DNA of 52,397 bases from the IMG/VR virus record IMGVR_UViG_3300046538_000057, positions 1 to 52,397 of that record, one strand, 5' to 3'. The position numbers and the translations under genes were made by a program. This document shows positions 38,568 to 46,615 of this stretch, piece after piece; position 1 is the stretch's first letter, and every line of letters begins with the position of its first letter. The notes beneath the pieces are model-generated. The model saw only the letters and a program-made list of their open reading frames with translations, did not search any database and was not told where the DNA came from. The DNA is from a virus.

Positions 38568-39979
38568 ACAACGCTACCGGCCACCGGAGCAGCCTCCTCG
38601 ATGTCGTTGTCGATGTCGTCGTCAGAGCGATCCGCCTCAAGAATGCCGCCCTGACGCAGATTAACTCGGACATCCCGCTTGCTGATGAAGCCGTTCTGCC
38701 AGAGAGATACCTGAGCGACAATATCTTGAGCCGACATAGCCTCATCCCAAAATGTCTGATTGAGCCAGAACACGGTGTCCTTCTCGTTCGGTTCGCCGAT
38801 CATGAAGCGCTCAGCGTCGAGAATTGCCCGCTTCAGCGCCTCGGATACGTTGCCCGCCACGGTGCCAAGGATCGAATTGTCAGAGCTGTAACGGATGCGC
38901 GCAGCCTCGGCCGTCTCGTTGCCGCCGCCCTGCTGTACGACGCGAGCGCCGATCATGACCATCTGATCTTGCTTGTCGCGCATTAGCTCAAGGGACAGCT
39001 GGGTTTCCTTGGCCTGTACCAGCGTGGCACTGCCGGTCTTGCCAAGGTTGTAACCGCGGCGACTGCCGATACGCATCCCGTTCGGGTTGAGCTTTACGAA
39101 CTCATCCGGGGAAATGTCCGTGGTCAGGAACAGGGTCGGCTGGCTGCTGATGAAACCCGACTCTTCCACCGTGGCCGAGTTGCCATAGTGCAGGATGTTC
39201 ACGTCGGCCAAGTCTTCGAGCGGCGACTTGTCGATGTCGGCGTCGTTGTTCTCGGAGCCGAAGAAGCTGAACGGGATGTGATCGAATGGCTGGCCGTCCT
39301 TGTCGGTCGGCATGCTGTCGGCCGGATTCGGATCGCTTTCCTTGTACAGGCGCTGGACGTATTGCCCATCGATCAGTAGCAGGACGCGATTCTGCTTTTC
39401 CGTGTCACGGGATAGCTGAGCAGCATCGAACACCGACACGCACTCAGCCAGGTTGACGTAGACCAGGCGCTTCACGCCGTCGATGACCTGCTCGTCCCAG
39501 TCGATTATCGACTCGGCGTCGTAGAAATGGATCAAGGCCTTCTGCTTTGCCGCATCCGCCATGGATGAAATGCCGCTGGCCGACTCGACCTTTGGGTAAT
39601 CGACCAGAAAGCCGCCGCGCCCGGTGTCCAGGCATTCGCCGACCGCCTTCTTCGACAGCTGCTCGAGGCTGGCGCCGTCGCCGCTGGCGTTCTCTTGCAG
39701 ATACTCGACTTCGGTCGGCAGGGTCAGTTCGGCAGTCTTGCGGAACACGGCACCCAGCAGGCCGGCCCGGGTGCGCCCGGTGACGTTGAGGAACATCGCC
39801 CGCTTCTTGAGCTGCTTGTACCGCTCCAGGTTCTCCGGCGAATTGTCCGTAGGGTCAGGCTTCGGTAGGTATTCGTCGTACTTGCGTACCTCGCGCGCGC
39901 CCTTGACGCATCGCTTCACCAGACGCCAGCCAGGCAAGGCGTCGGCATATTCCTGCCGGGTGTCGCTGTAATTCGCCAT
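38564..39979 (-). CDS. Portal protein (DUF4055 family)
   Basis: 471 residues from ATG 39979; a longer in-frame extension overlaps the terminase gene and was rejected. The N-terminus reads YADALPGWRLVKRCVKGARE, followed by YLPKPDPTD; the middle has LLGAVFRKTAELTLPTEVEY and the end TAEAARIRYSSDNSILGTVA. This order matches DUF4055 portals. It forms the dodecameric ring at the capsid vertex. Nine bases separate it from the large terminase gene. Confidence 0.9.
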   Translation of the reverse strand: MANYSDTRQEYADALPGWRLVKRCVKGAREVRKYDEYLPKPDPTDNSPENLERYKQLKKRAMFLNVTGRTRAGLLGAVFRKTAELTLPTEVEYLQENASGDGASLEQLSKKAVGECLDTGRGGFLVDYPKVESASGISSMADAAKQKALIHFYDAESIIDWDEQVIDGVKRLVYVNLAECVSVFDAAQLSRDTEKQNRVLLLIDGQYVQRLYKESDPNPADSMPTDKDGQPFDHIPFSFFGSENNDADIDKSPLEDLADVNILHYGNSATVEESGFISSQPTLFLTTDISPDEFVKLNPNGMRIGSRRGYNLGKTGSATLVQAKETQLSLELMRDKQDQMVMIGARVVQQGGGNETAEAARIRYSSDNSILGTVAGNVSEALKRAILDAERFMIGEPNEKDTVFWLNQTFWDEAMSAQDIVAQVSLWQNGFISKRDVRVNLRQGGILEADRSDDDIDNDIEEAAPVAGSVV

Positions 39980-39987
39980 GGATGGCC

Positions 39988-41475
39988 TCAGAAGGTGAAT
40001 GTGACGGGGATATCGGTCATGGTCTTGCGCTTGGTCTGGGAGACCGCGAAGTAACGCCAGGCGTCGGCGCCGTGAGACGTGCCGTCGTGCAATGGCTTGT
40101 CTTTCCAGCACCCGCGCTTGTCGTCCCACTCCTTGCGGTAGCCCTCAAGGTGGGTGATGCCTTCGTCGCACTTTTCTTCATCGAACACGCAACGCGGAAG
40201 GATCTCCCGGGCCGCCTCGATGCCGTCGTCGACACCGATCTTTGGCACGACCGTGAATGTCAGGCTGTAACGCTGGCCGTCGATCTCGTAGCCTTCCTGA
40301 GCAATTTCCTTGCGCGTCTTGGCATCGCTACCGAACTCGCGGTTTTCGATGTCGTGCGGCCCCCAGTGCTCGGAATAGGTGTAACCCTTGTCCTTGAGCA
40401 CCTTCATGTAGTGCCGCAGGCCTTCGCCGCTGTTCTCGTAGTAGTCGATGACGTGGTATTCGGTGCCGACCTGACGCACGAACCAGATGGCCGTGGAGTC
40501 GCCGACGCCGATGTCCCAGATCGTCATGACCGGCAGATGGGAGTTGTTCGGCAGCTTGCCGATTCGCCCTGCTGCGTAAAGCTTGGTGAACTGCTGGGCG
40601 TAGTAGGCGCCCTCTACCGACTGCTGGAAGGCTTCGACAGGGATAGACGGATACTCGCGCTTCATGTCATCGCCGAGGGTCTTCTCCTTGGCGGTGTACC
40701 AGGCGCGCTGCCCGGGGTTCGTCTGGATGCCGTGCTTGGCCTCCAGGTCGTTGAAATAGTCAGTCAGGCGCTGCGGGATAACCGCCGTCGCGGGGTCCAG
40801 CCAGTACAGCGGGTTACGCCACCAGCTGAAGAAGAAGAACTTCCAGTCGAGCAGGCCCAGCGGGGTGCCGGACAGTTGCTGCTTCTCGGCGCTCTGCGAG
40901 TAGTCGAAGAAGTAGCCGGCCCGACCTTCCGCCGTCGATTCGATGGTGACAAAGCAATCTGCTGCCACCGCCTCGAATGCGCCAGTGACGATCTCCCGCG
41001 CCTTGTGCGGATACTTGGCGCAGATCTTCCCGAACTCGGAAACGTGCAGATAGCGCAGCGTGCCGCCCCGGAAGGATGTGCTGACGTAGAGCGAGCCGCC
41101 TTTACTGAATACCAGCTCGCCCGCCGCGTCATTGCGTGCCGGGTTGGCCGCCTTGATCTCAGCCGGCAGGTTGTCGTAGGCGTACTTGATCTTCTCCCGG
41201 AACAGGCGCTTGGCATCCGTCAGGGTGTGAGCGATCAATGCGCACTTGGCAGCCTCGAACAGCGCAGCATCCAGCTGGACGATACAGACCAGAGTCGTGA
41301 ACCCGAGCTGCCGAGCCTTGAGGATGATGTTGCGGGTGTGCATGCCCTGGAAGTAGTCGATCTGCTCCTGCGTCATGCGGAAGCGGACTTTCTTACCGTT
41401 CTTGTCGGTAATCCAGTACAAATTATTCAGGCGGAAGAACCGATCCCGGAGCAGCGCTTTGTGCTCGGGCTTCAT
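39988..41475 (-). CDS. terL: Terminase large subunit
   Basis: 495 residues. The ATPase part has a variant Walker A, LKARQLGFTT at 52-61, and TIESTAEGRAGYF, a coupling-type motif, near 177. The nuclease part has MTIWDIGVGDSTAIW with a metal-binding Asp and GTSHGADAWRYFAV near the end with another. It cuts and pumps DNA into the prohead. Packaging mode (cos or pac) cannot be told from the sequence; the circular assembly fits either pac or joined cos ends. Confidence 0.93.
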   Translation of the reverse strand: MKPEHKALLRDRFFRLNNLYWITDKNGKKVRFRMTQEQIDYFQGMHTRNIILKARQLGFTTLVCIVQLDAALFEAAKCALIAHTLTDAKRLFREKIKYAYDNLPAEIKAANPARNDAAGELVFSKGGSLYVSTSFRGGTLRYLHVSEFGKICAKYPHKAREIVTGAFEAVAADCFVTIESTAEGRAGYFFDYSQSAEKQQLSGTPLGLLDWKFFFFSWWRNPLYWLDPATAVIPQRLTDYFNDLEAKHGIQTNPGQRAWYTAKEKTLGDDMKREYPSIPVEAFQQSVEGAYYAQQFTKLYAAGRIGKLPNNSHLPVMTIWDIGVGDSTAIWFVRQVGTEYHVIDYYENSGEGLRHYMKVLKDKGYTYSEHWGPHDIENREFGSDAKTRKEIAQEGYEIDGQRYSLTFTVVPKIGVDDGIEAAREILPRCVFDEEKCDEGITHLEGYRKEWDDKRGCWKDKPLHDGTSHGADAWRYFAVSQTKRKTMTDIPVTFTF

Positions 41476-41478
41476 GGG

Positions 41479-41997
41479 TCACGCTTCCTTCGATAGCTCG
41501 TCCATCAGGTCGGACAGGTCGGTGACAGTCTTGCTGCCTTCGTCGGTGTCGAGGTTGTAGGCCTGGCGCTCGCCCTTGATGACCTTGAGCTGAGCGTCGA
41601 CACCGGCATTCAGTGCGCGGGAGAAGTCGCCCAGGTTCGCGGCGACCACATCCATATCGTCCAGCGCAGTGCAGAGCTTGTCGGCAATGGTTCGCCACTT
41701 GGCCAGCCCAGTGCGGTGCGACAGGACCAGGCCGGCGCGCTGATCAGACTCATCGTCGACAATTTCCGCATCAGTGCGCTGCGTACTTTCTGTGCGTACT
41801 TTCGTGCGCACCAATTTGTCTTTGGTTGCGGCAATGACCTTATCTGTCAGGTCTCTTGCCCATGCTTCCTTTGTCGCTCGCTTGCGGATGGCGCCCTCTG
41901 TGAGGCCGTGCTTTTCCGCAAGAGCTCTGACTGACGGAGAGCCAGAGCGGTAGGACGCCTCTACTGATTCCCAGTCAATGGACTTTCTCGATGCCAT
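41479..41997 (-). CDS. terS: Terminase small subunit
   Basis: 172 residues. SYRSGSPSVRALAEKHGLTE, continuing GAIRKRA, is the N-terminal helix-turn-helix of small terminases. The C-terminal half is helical for oligomerisation. It ends three bases before the large subunit start. Its 5' end overlaps the upstream nuclease-like gene by 23 bp. Confidence 0.88.
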   Translation of the reverse strand: MASRKSIDWESVEASYRSGSPSVRALAEKHGLTEGAIRKRATKEAWARDLTDKVIAATKDKLVRTKVRTESTQRTDAEIVDDESDQRAGLVLSHRTGLAKWRTIADKLCTALDDMDVVAANLGDFSRALNAGVDAQLKVIKGERQAYNLDTDEGSKTVTDLSDLMDELSKEA

Positions 41998-42526
41998 TGC
42001 TGATGTACCCTTCTATGAAGCGCATGGACGACTCGCGATGGGCATCTTCAGACCCCATCGGGACCGCGATGACTCCGGCGGATCGGCAGGCGTCTATGAC
42101 CAATATTTCCTCGTCAGGCCTACCCCATGAAGAGAAGACCAGCGCCTTACGAATAAGCGGGATGCCAGCTCTTGCCATCCCGATCTGAATTGCGTACGAA
42201 ATGCACTGACCCAGACCAGAAAGAACGTGCTGCTTTCCCTTCGACCCATCTTTCAGCTCGCACACGGTGAGCGATCCGTCTGCATGTATCAGCAGGTAGT
42301 CGATCCTTCCGCGCGGCACATGGTATTCGGCGTACGCCTCGATTATCTCTGGCACCTGGCCGTCGAATATCTTGAGGTGCGCATCACTAGAGGCCAGCAG
42401 AAGCCGAAACACTCCAGACAGGAACGCCTCGCGAGTCTTGCCCAAGTGGTGATAGGTGATGCCCGGCAAGCCCGCCATTGCGCACTTCCCGTATATCTCC
42501 TCCCAGTCTTGCTGCTTGGCGTCCAT
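41975..42526 (-). CDS. PD-(D/E)XK nuclease-like protein beside the terminase
   Basis: 183 residues. RIDYLLIHADGSLTVCELKD gives Asp76 and, 14 residues on, Glu90-Leu-Lys92, the D...ExK arrangement of the PD-(D/E)XK nuclease fold. LGQCISYAIQIGMARAGIPL gives a later Gln and helix typical of the fold. VFSSWGRPDEEILVIDACR is another strand-helix. Ribosome-binding site GGGGGA. It could be a repair or host-DNA nuclease, or act with the terminase. Function inferred from motif only. Confidence 0.6.
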   Translation of the reverse strand: MDAKQQDWEEIYGKCAMAGLPGITYHHLGKTREAFLSGVFRLLLASSDAHLKIFDGQVPEIIEAYAEYHVPRGRIDYLLIHADGSLTVCELKDGSKGKQHVLSGLGQCISYAIQIGMARAGIPLIRKALVFSSWGRPDEEILVIDACRSAGVIAVPMGSEDAHRESSMRFIEGYISNGIEKVH

Positions 42527-42758
42527 GTGAATCCCCCGGTGTTGGTATCTCGTCAGCGCACTCAGCGAATGCGCTCATGAGATACGGCGGCCACTTGGAC
42601 CGCCTCAGTAAATGCCCCCGCATCCATGGTTCATACGACCGCCTTATGGTCGCGATCCCATACGTCACGGGGTTGGTTTTCAGGTTTGGCGCAATGCCGC
42701 GGGGGATCTGTCCAGCCTTCGCGCACCTGATGCACGAAAGCCAGCATGTATAGGAGGA
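42527..42758. other. 232-bp gap with two weak opposing frames
   Basis: A minus-strand frame (42668 down into the nuclease-like gene) gives plausible protein at its start (MTYGIATIRRSYEPWMRGHL) from a GTG without a ribosome-binding site. A plus-strand frame from ATG 42577 to 42753 also looks protein-like. Neither can be supported. No operator or terminator was seen here. Confidence 0.4.
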
Positions 42759-43106
42759 TCAGAGGGCGATCAGCTCAGCAAGAATTTCGGACAGCTCGCC
42801 CATCGCACCGGCCTGAGTGGTCATCAGTTCGCGCGACTTGGCTGGAAGGTCGGCAAAGGCTTGCGTCTTGATAAATGCGGTCAGCTTCGCAAGGCGATCA
42901 TCGTTCTGCGCCTTCTCGCCGATCATCCGCTGCACGTGTGGCGGATGCTGCTTAACCTGACCGATGCCGATGTAAGCCTTCTCGAAGACATCCTTCGGGC
43001 TCCAGCTGGTGTAGCCGTCCTCATACTTGACTGCGAAGCCTTCGATTGCGTCTTTCAGTTGCGGCCACGCAGTCACTTGCTTGGTGCCGATGTATTCTTG
43101 AGTCAT
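42759..43106 (-). CDS. Phage protein with SWSPKDVFE and crAss001_48-like parts
   Basis: 115 residues. The first half (MTQEYIGTKQVTAWPQLKDA, later YEDGYTSWSPKDVFEKAY) is a short domain found in many phage early or late proteins. The second half (HPPHVQRMIGEKAQNDDRLA, then a helix ending GELSEILAELIAL) resembles crAss001_48-type small proteins. The domain fusion is common; the function is unknown. Confidence 0.7.
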   Translation of the reverse strand: MTQEYIGTKQVTAWPQLKDAIEGFAVKYEDGYTSWSPKDVFEKAYIGIGQVKQHPPHVQRMIGEKAQNDDRLAKLTAFIKTQAFADLPAKSRELMTTQAGAMGELSEILAELIAL

Positions 43107-43164
43107 GTTCTTCCCCTTTTATTTGCGCGCCACGATTGGCGCAATTCAATTTCGTAGCGCGCGA

Positions 43165-43359
43165 TTACTTGCTCAGCTTCGGCTGGAGCACGATGCGGGC
43201 AACCATGACCAGCGCACCCAGGATCGCGTAGATACCGGTAGGCAGTGCCGCTTGCAGTGCTGGCAATACCTGCTCGGCCACGCCCAGCGCAGTGATGGCC
43301 GCGCCCGCTTGAACGCTGCTTAGCTTCCAGGCGTCTTTCCAGTTGTCGATCAGTTGCAT
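43165..43359 (-). CDS. Holin-like small membrane protein
   Basis: 64 residues. A hydrophobic N-terminal half (VQAGAAITALGVAEQVLPAL) and a second segment (GIYAILGALVMVARIVL) suggest two membrane helices. It follows a lambda-type holin gene by one base. It could be a second holin, an antiholin or a DUF7940-type holin accessory. Confidence 0.7.
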   Translation of the reverse strand: MQLIDNWKDAWKLSSVQAGAAITALGVAEQVLPALQAALPTGIYAILGALVMVARIVLQPKLSK

Positions 43360-43360
43360 G

Positions 43361-43681
43361 TCATTGCCCTCGGGTCGGGAATTTGAGGTCGGCGTATTGC
43401 TCGGCCATGGAAACGATCTTTTTCACGCCCAGAGTGCCGATGATTGCCCCCAGCGCAGCCGCAAGGTTCAGCGGCAGGCCCAGGTATTCCAGCAGCGGGA
43501 ATGCCCCGGCCGTGATCGCGCCGCACAATGCAGCCTCAAGGATCGACTGGCGCCACCCGCCGCGGTTGTACATCACGCGCAAGAAGGCGATCCAGCACGA
43601 CAGGGCGGCGGCGTAGAGCATCGGGGAGTTGATGCTCAGCCACGCGAGCAGGCGCGATAGGTTGTCTGGGCTTTCGTTCAT
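43361..43681 (-). CDS. Holin (lambda family III-like)
   Basis: 106 residues from ATG 43681. Three hydrophobic stretches (about 16-35, 49-66 and 69-88), with NRGGWRQSILEAALCGAITA between helices one and two, match the lambda-type holin family. It forms the membrane lesion that lets the GH19 endolysin (20222-20773) reach the wall. An alternative start three codons upstream gives a short extension. Confidence 0.82.
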   Translation of the reverse strand: MNESPDNLSRLLAWLSINSPMLYAAALSCWIAFLRVMYNRGGWRQSILEAALCGAITAGAFPLLEYLGLPLNLAAALGAIIGTLGVKKIVSMAEQYADLKFPTRGQ

Positions 43682-43773
43682 GGGGCGCATTCTCTGGCCC
43701 CTCGGGGCTGAATTAGATCCGGTTCCCGTGCATGGCCTTGCCGAAGCGATTAGAGGCTGCACGGGAGCCAGAA

Positions 43774-43802
43774 ACGAGAAAGCCCGACGCAATGGCCGGG
43801 CT
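43774..43802 (-). terminator. Terminator between late genes, before the holins
   Basis: On the minus strand AGCCCG-N10-CGGGCT is followed by TTCTCGTTT. It lies between the first late gene and the holin gene. The T run is interrupted, so strength is uncertain. Confidence 0.55.
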
Positions 43803-43817
43803 CTGTGATTTGTGGTT

Positions 43818-44057
43818 TCAGTCTGCCGGATAGATATCGATGTAGTAGGCCTTGCCTACGATCATCTTTTCGGCCACCTCAGTGACGATTCCCGCCCGAA
43901 ACTCACCATAAGGCGTGTACTTGCCGTAGATGGAGTCTTCGGTATCTGGATCGCTTGAGTAGACAGCGCCAAGTCGTACCGTACACAGCCGACCTTGGCT
44001 GTGCTCGTTTGGCGTAACTTCGTGGCAGATCATCTTGCAGCGCATGCGATGCGACAT
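43818..44057 (-). CDS. First late gene, small conserved phage protein
   Basis: 79 residues with ribosome-binding site AGAGGAAA. It contains a strand pattern with KMICHEVTPN, VRLGAVYSSDPDTEDSIYGK, YTPYGEFRA and VGKAYYIDIYPAD, found in many phage proteins of this size. Function unknown. It is the first gene behind the late promoter. Confidence 0.7.
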   Translation of the reverse strand: MSHRMRCKMICHEVTPNEHSQGRLCTVRLGAVYSSDPDTEDSIYGKYTPYGEFRAGIVTEVAEKMIVGKAYYIDIYPAD

Positions 44058-44298
44058 AGCGTTTCCTCTGTAAAAAAGCAGGTTGGCCTATCAGTCTTTC
44101 GCCTGCGGTATGTGTTTGTTCATCTGCATTGGGGTGCCAGCTCAATCAACGATTCGCCAGGGGTGAGAGCTTCCTGTCGATCGAGCTGGCATTCCGATGT
44201 AGACGATTTGAACTAGTGCAAAATTTGCACGGGTTGGATTTCCGCATGGGCGGGAAGGCGGTTTTATCCGCGTCGGTGGCGTTGGTTGTTTTGTTTCA

Positions 44299-44316
44299 AG
44301 TCCCTTCAGAGGGACC
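44299..44316. promoter_or_regulatory. 18-bp dispersed operator in the late leader
   Basis: AGTCCCT-TCAG-AGGGACC; all 12 core bases match. It lies directly behind the T run of the leader terminator, about 45 bases after the late transcription start. Confidence 0.8.
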
Positions 44317-44346
44317 ATAAAAAATCAAAATCGCGCGCCTGCGCGT
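44317..44346 (-). terminator. tR'-like leader terminator of the late operon
   Basis: On the minus strand CGCGC-AGGC-GCGCG is followed by ATTTTGATTTTTTAT. About 15 bases separate it from the predicted transcription start, the right distance for a Q-dependent pause and terminator. Confidence 0.75.
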
Positions 44347-44365
44347 AAAAATCCCACTCTGCCTG

Positions 44366-44394
44366 TAAAGGTATAGATCCCATCTAGATACGTC
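44366..44394 (-). promoter_or_regulatory. Late promoter (pR'-like)
   Basis: On the minus strand, -35 TTGACG (44389-44394), 17-base spacer, -10 TACCTT (44366-44371). It overlaps the end of the Q gene by a few bases. Confidence 0.7.
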
Positions 44395-44722
44395 AAGCTG
44401 CTTTTTCCCGAAATTCCAGAGCACCATCAATCCACGCCACGCCCGCCTTCCACAGCTGCCATGCCTTGTCCTTGCCCATACCGACCTTCTTGCCCAGTTC
44501 GGCAAAGGTGACGTCATGCCTGTAGTAGCACTTCAGCACTTCAGCACACTCCGGGTATCGAACTCCCAGCCTTGAAACCATGCCATCAATCATCAGAGCC
44601 TCGTCGTCGGTTATCCAGGCCGTTGGCGACTCCCCGGGACTGAAGCATCCAGGCGTACCGACACCCTGCACGGACCATCTTCCCCATTGCGTCAACAGTT
44701 CTTCGGCGTCTCTTATGATCAT
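44393..44722 (-). CDS. Antitermination protein Q
   Basis: 109 residues. EELLTQWGRWSVQGVG, DDEALMIDGMVSRLGVRYPE and CYYRHDVTFAELGKKVGMGK, followed by DKAWQLW, are the conserved blocks of the phage antiterminator Q family (PF06530 type), with an HTH-like second half. It loads on RNA polymerase at the late promoter directly downstream and lets it pass the leader terminator and the terminators inside the late operon. Ribosome-binding site AGGGGTGATAG. It is the last gene of the nin-like region. Confidence 0.85.
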   Translation of the reverse strand: MIIRDAEELLTQWGRWSVQGVGTPGCFSPGESPTAWITDDEALMIDGMVSRLGVRYPECAEVLKCYYRHDVTFAELGKKVGMGKDKAWQLWKAGVAWIDGALEFREKAA

Positions 44723-44738
44723 CTATCACCCCTGATAT

Positions 44739-45071
44739 TCACTTATGCGGACCGCCCTTGGTTGTTGTTTCGCTCATCATGAGTTGCGGTACAAATCGGC
44801 TGTCATCGACCCCTAGCGCATCAGCGATGCCGTCGAGGGCGTTCTTTGTTGAGGCCAGCAAGTTGTCGAGGTCTCGCCTGCGCTTGTCCGGCGGTATGAA
44901 TTCCAGTGCCACCAGGAGGCGCCCGGCCGGTGCCTTGATGCCTGATGCCCGGCAAAGGATGTGACAGGCCGCCCGGTATGCCTTGGCCGCCTTGCTCTTC
45001 TTGCTCCAGTGGACGCGAGCGTTTGGGCTCAGGTCTTTTGATGGCCACGGCAGGTCGAAGTAGGCGGTCAT
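44739..45071 (-). CDS. rusA: RusA-family Holliday junction resolvase
   Basis: 110 residues. RRRDLDNLLASTKNALDGIA, then ALGVDDSRFV, carries the clustered Asp residues that bind magnesium in RusA. LSPNARVHWSKKSKAAKAYR is the N-terminal basic block. It resolves four-way junctions as a dimer. In lambdoid phages it lies near Q, as here. The start overlaps the phosphoesterase stop. Confidence 0.9.
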   Translation of the reverse strand: MTAYFDLPWPSKDLSPNARVHWSKKSKAAKAYRAACHILCRASGIKAPAGRLLVALEFIPPDKRRRDLDNLLASTKNALDGIADALGVDDSRFVPQLMMSETTTKGGPHK

Positions 45072-46615
45072 ACAACCCCCTGCGCCTGATCGTTACGGAA
45101 GAACGAGCCACCGATGCAGTGGATCAGCGTCTGCTTGCCGTTGGCGTAGGTGATGTCGTGCGTCCAGGTCCAGCCTGATGGCGAGTCGGCGTTGTAGCCC
45201 ATGTTCATCTTGGACGTGGTACCAACCGAGCGGGCGCCGTCGACGATCTCGGCCCCGTGACTGTGACCCTTGACGATCTTGGCGCCGATGTTGGCGAATC
45301 CCTTGGTCGATCCTCTGGCGCCGTTCGGCCCTTTGTGTCCATGGAACGAATACTCGATACCGAAGCGGGAGAACGATTCAGCGGGCTTGAGCCAGCGCAG
45401 ATTGCCCTGTCGCATCAGCTTGCCCATCCAGTGCTGGAAAGGGTCGATATAGCCGCCGTCGTGGATCGCCTGGAGCATGACGGTCTTTGTTTCGTGGTAG
45501 ACCAGGGCGTTTTCCAGGTCGTTGGCGTGCTCGGCCTTCTCCAGCCACTGCTTGAAGTGGTCGTGATGGTTCGAGTTGACCATGACCACTTGATCGGTCA
45601 GTCCGCTAATCTCGTCCAGCACCTTGGCGGTGGCCTGCAATTCCTTGAGTACGCTGGAAGTCCCGCGCATCTGGCGCTCGAACTTCTCGAAGTATTTGCT
45701 GTGATGGCTGGCCGATCCGAAGTTGAGCACGTCATGCGCAACAATGGTCTTTGGCTTGAGCATGGTCGCCAGCTCGGCGGTAGCCTTCAGCACGCGGCGT
45801 TCTGCCACCTCGGCATGGATGTCGCCCATGGTCAGCGCTTCGGCCCGTGGCGCAGGCTCTACGCCCTTGGTGGTGTACTTGGTCGCCAGGTCGATGAACG
45901 ATCCGTCCTTGAGCGGGCAGATCTGCCGGGTGTGCGCATGGTCACCGCTTACCTCGACCACGCAGGCGCCGAGCGTATGGTGAAACTGGCCCTTGGCCCC
46001 GGCATTGGTGTCGCTGTAGTTCTCGACGGTGCATGCGCCCGTGGTCATGACCAACTTGGCGGGGCTGCCCATTTTGGATGCGACGGACTTCAGCGCGATC
46101 TTGGTGTGACCCAGGATCGCCGAGTCGGTACCGCTCACGGTCAGCCAGCCTTGCAGCGGATTGATCGCTGTCGGCTGAATCTTGATGTCAGCCAGAACGA
46201 CCAGGCTCTTGGCAATCCGGGTGCGCTCATGCGTTAGGTACGGGACAAGGCGCTCATCCCACCATTCATCCGTGCCGTCTTCGTTGCGGCTGGTCGGGTT
46301 GCGGTACCGCATCGGGATAACGATCAGTTGAGCCCCGCGCAGTGCGCAGTAGAGCTGCAGCGTCTTCATGAACCCGGAGTGTGCCTTGGTGGCGTTTACC
46401 GCAGCGGTGATGACGAACGTCTTGGAGTTGGTGGCGTCGACTGTCTTGGCGGATGCTTGGGCGGCCGGTCGTGCCGGAGATGGCTCCAGACCAGTCAGCT
46501 TGGCCTTGCGCGACCAGACAGTGCGCTCGTTCATGCCGAAGTGCTCGGCGGTCTGCGCCACGGTCATTGTGTCCAGCGCCTCGCGCAATTGATCGTCGGT
46601 CGCCTTCGCCTTCAT
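45068..46615 (-). CDS. Calcineurin-like phosphoesterase with N-terminal helix-turn-helix
   Basis: 515 residues. Residues 1-40 are an HTH (TVAQTAEHFGMNERTVWSRK), then a linker. From about 260 come metallophosphoesterase motifs in order: GDIHAE (264), AHDVLNF (293), NSNHHDHF (347), HGHKGP (425) and GHSHGAE (450), which supply the usual Asp, His and Asn metal ligands. The region 65-255 is an unusual domain of its own. The overall form recalls the A1 protein of phage T5, a phosphoesterase-like protein tied to host DNA breakdown. Substrate unknown; nuclease is my leading guess. Confidence 0.72.
   Translation of the reverse strand: MKAKATDDQLREALDTMTVAQTAEHFGMNERTVWSRKAKLTGLEPSPARPAAQASAKTVDATNSKTFVITAAVNATKAHSGFMKTLQLYCALRGAQLIVIPMRYRNPTSRNEDGTDEWWDERLVPYLTHERTRIAKSLVVLADIKIQPTAINPLQGWLTVSGTDSAILGHTKIALKSVASKMGSPAKLVMTTGACTVENYSDTNAGAKGQFHHTLGACVVEVSGDHAHTRQICPLKDGSFIDLATKYTTKGVEPAPRAEALTMGDIHAEVAERRVLKATAELATMLKPKTIVAHDVLNFGSASHHSKYFEKFERQMRGTSSVLKELQATAKVLDEISGLTDQVVMVNSNHHDHFKQWLEKAEHANDLENALVYHETKTVMLQAIHDGGYIDPFQHWMGKLMRQGNLRWLKPAESFSRFGIEYSFHGHKGPNGARGSTKGFANIGAKIVKGHSHGAEIVDGARSVGTTSKMNMGYNADSPSGWTWTHDITYANGKQTLIHCIGGSFFRNDQAQGVV

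Larger units (their letters stand above)
44058..44392 (-). other. Late leader region between Q and the first late gene
   Basis: 335 bp with no gene. From the Q end it holds a promoter, a hairpin with T runs, an 18-bp operator and then about 240 bp of leader. This is the pR'-tR' order of lambda. No small RNA could be defined. Confidence 0.7.

Noticed and set aside
42478-42753. Plus-strand frame in the gap behind the nuclease-like gene
   Set aside because: All neighbours are on the minus strand, no ribosome-binding site is present, and a competing minus-strand frame is equally plausible.
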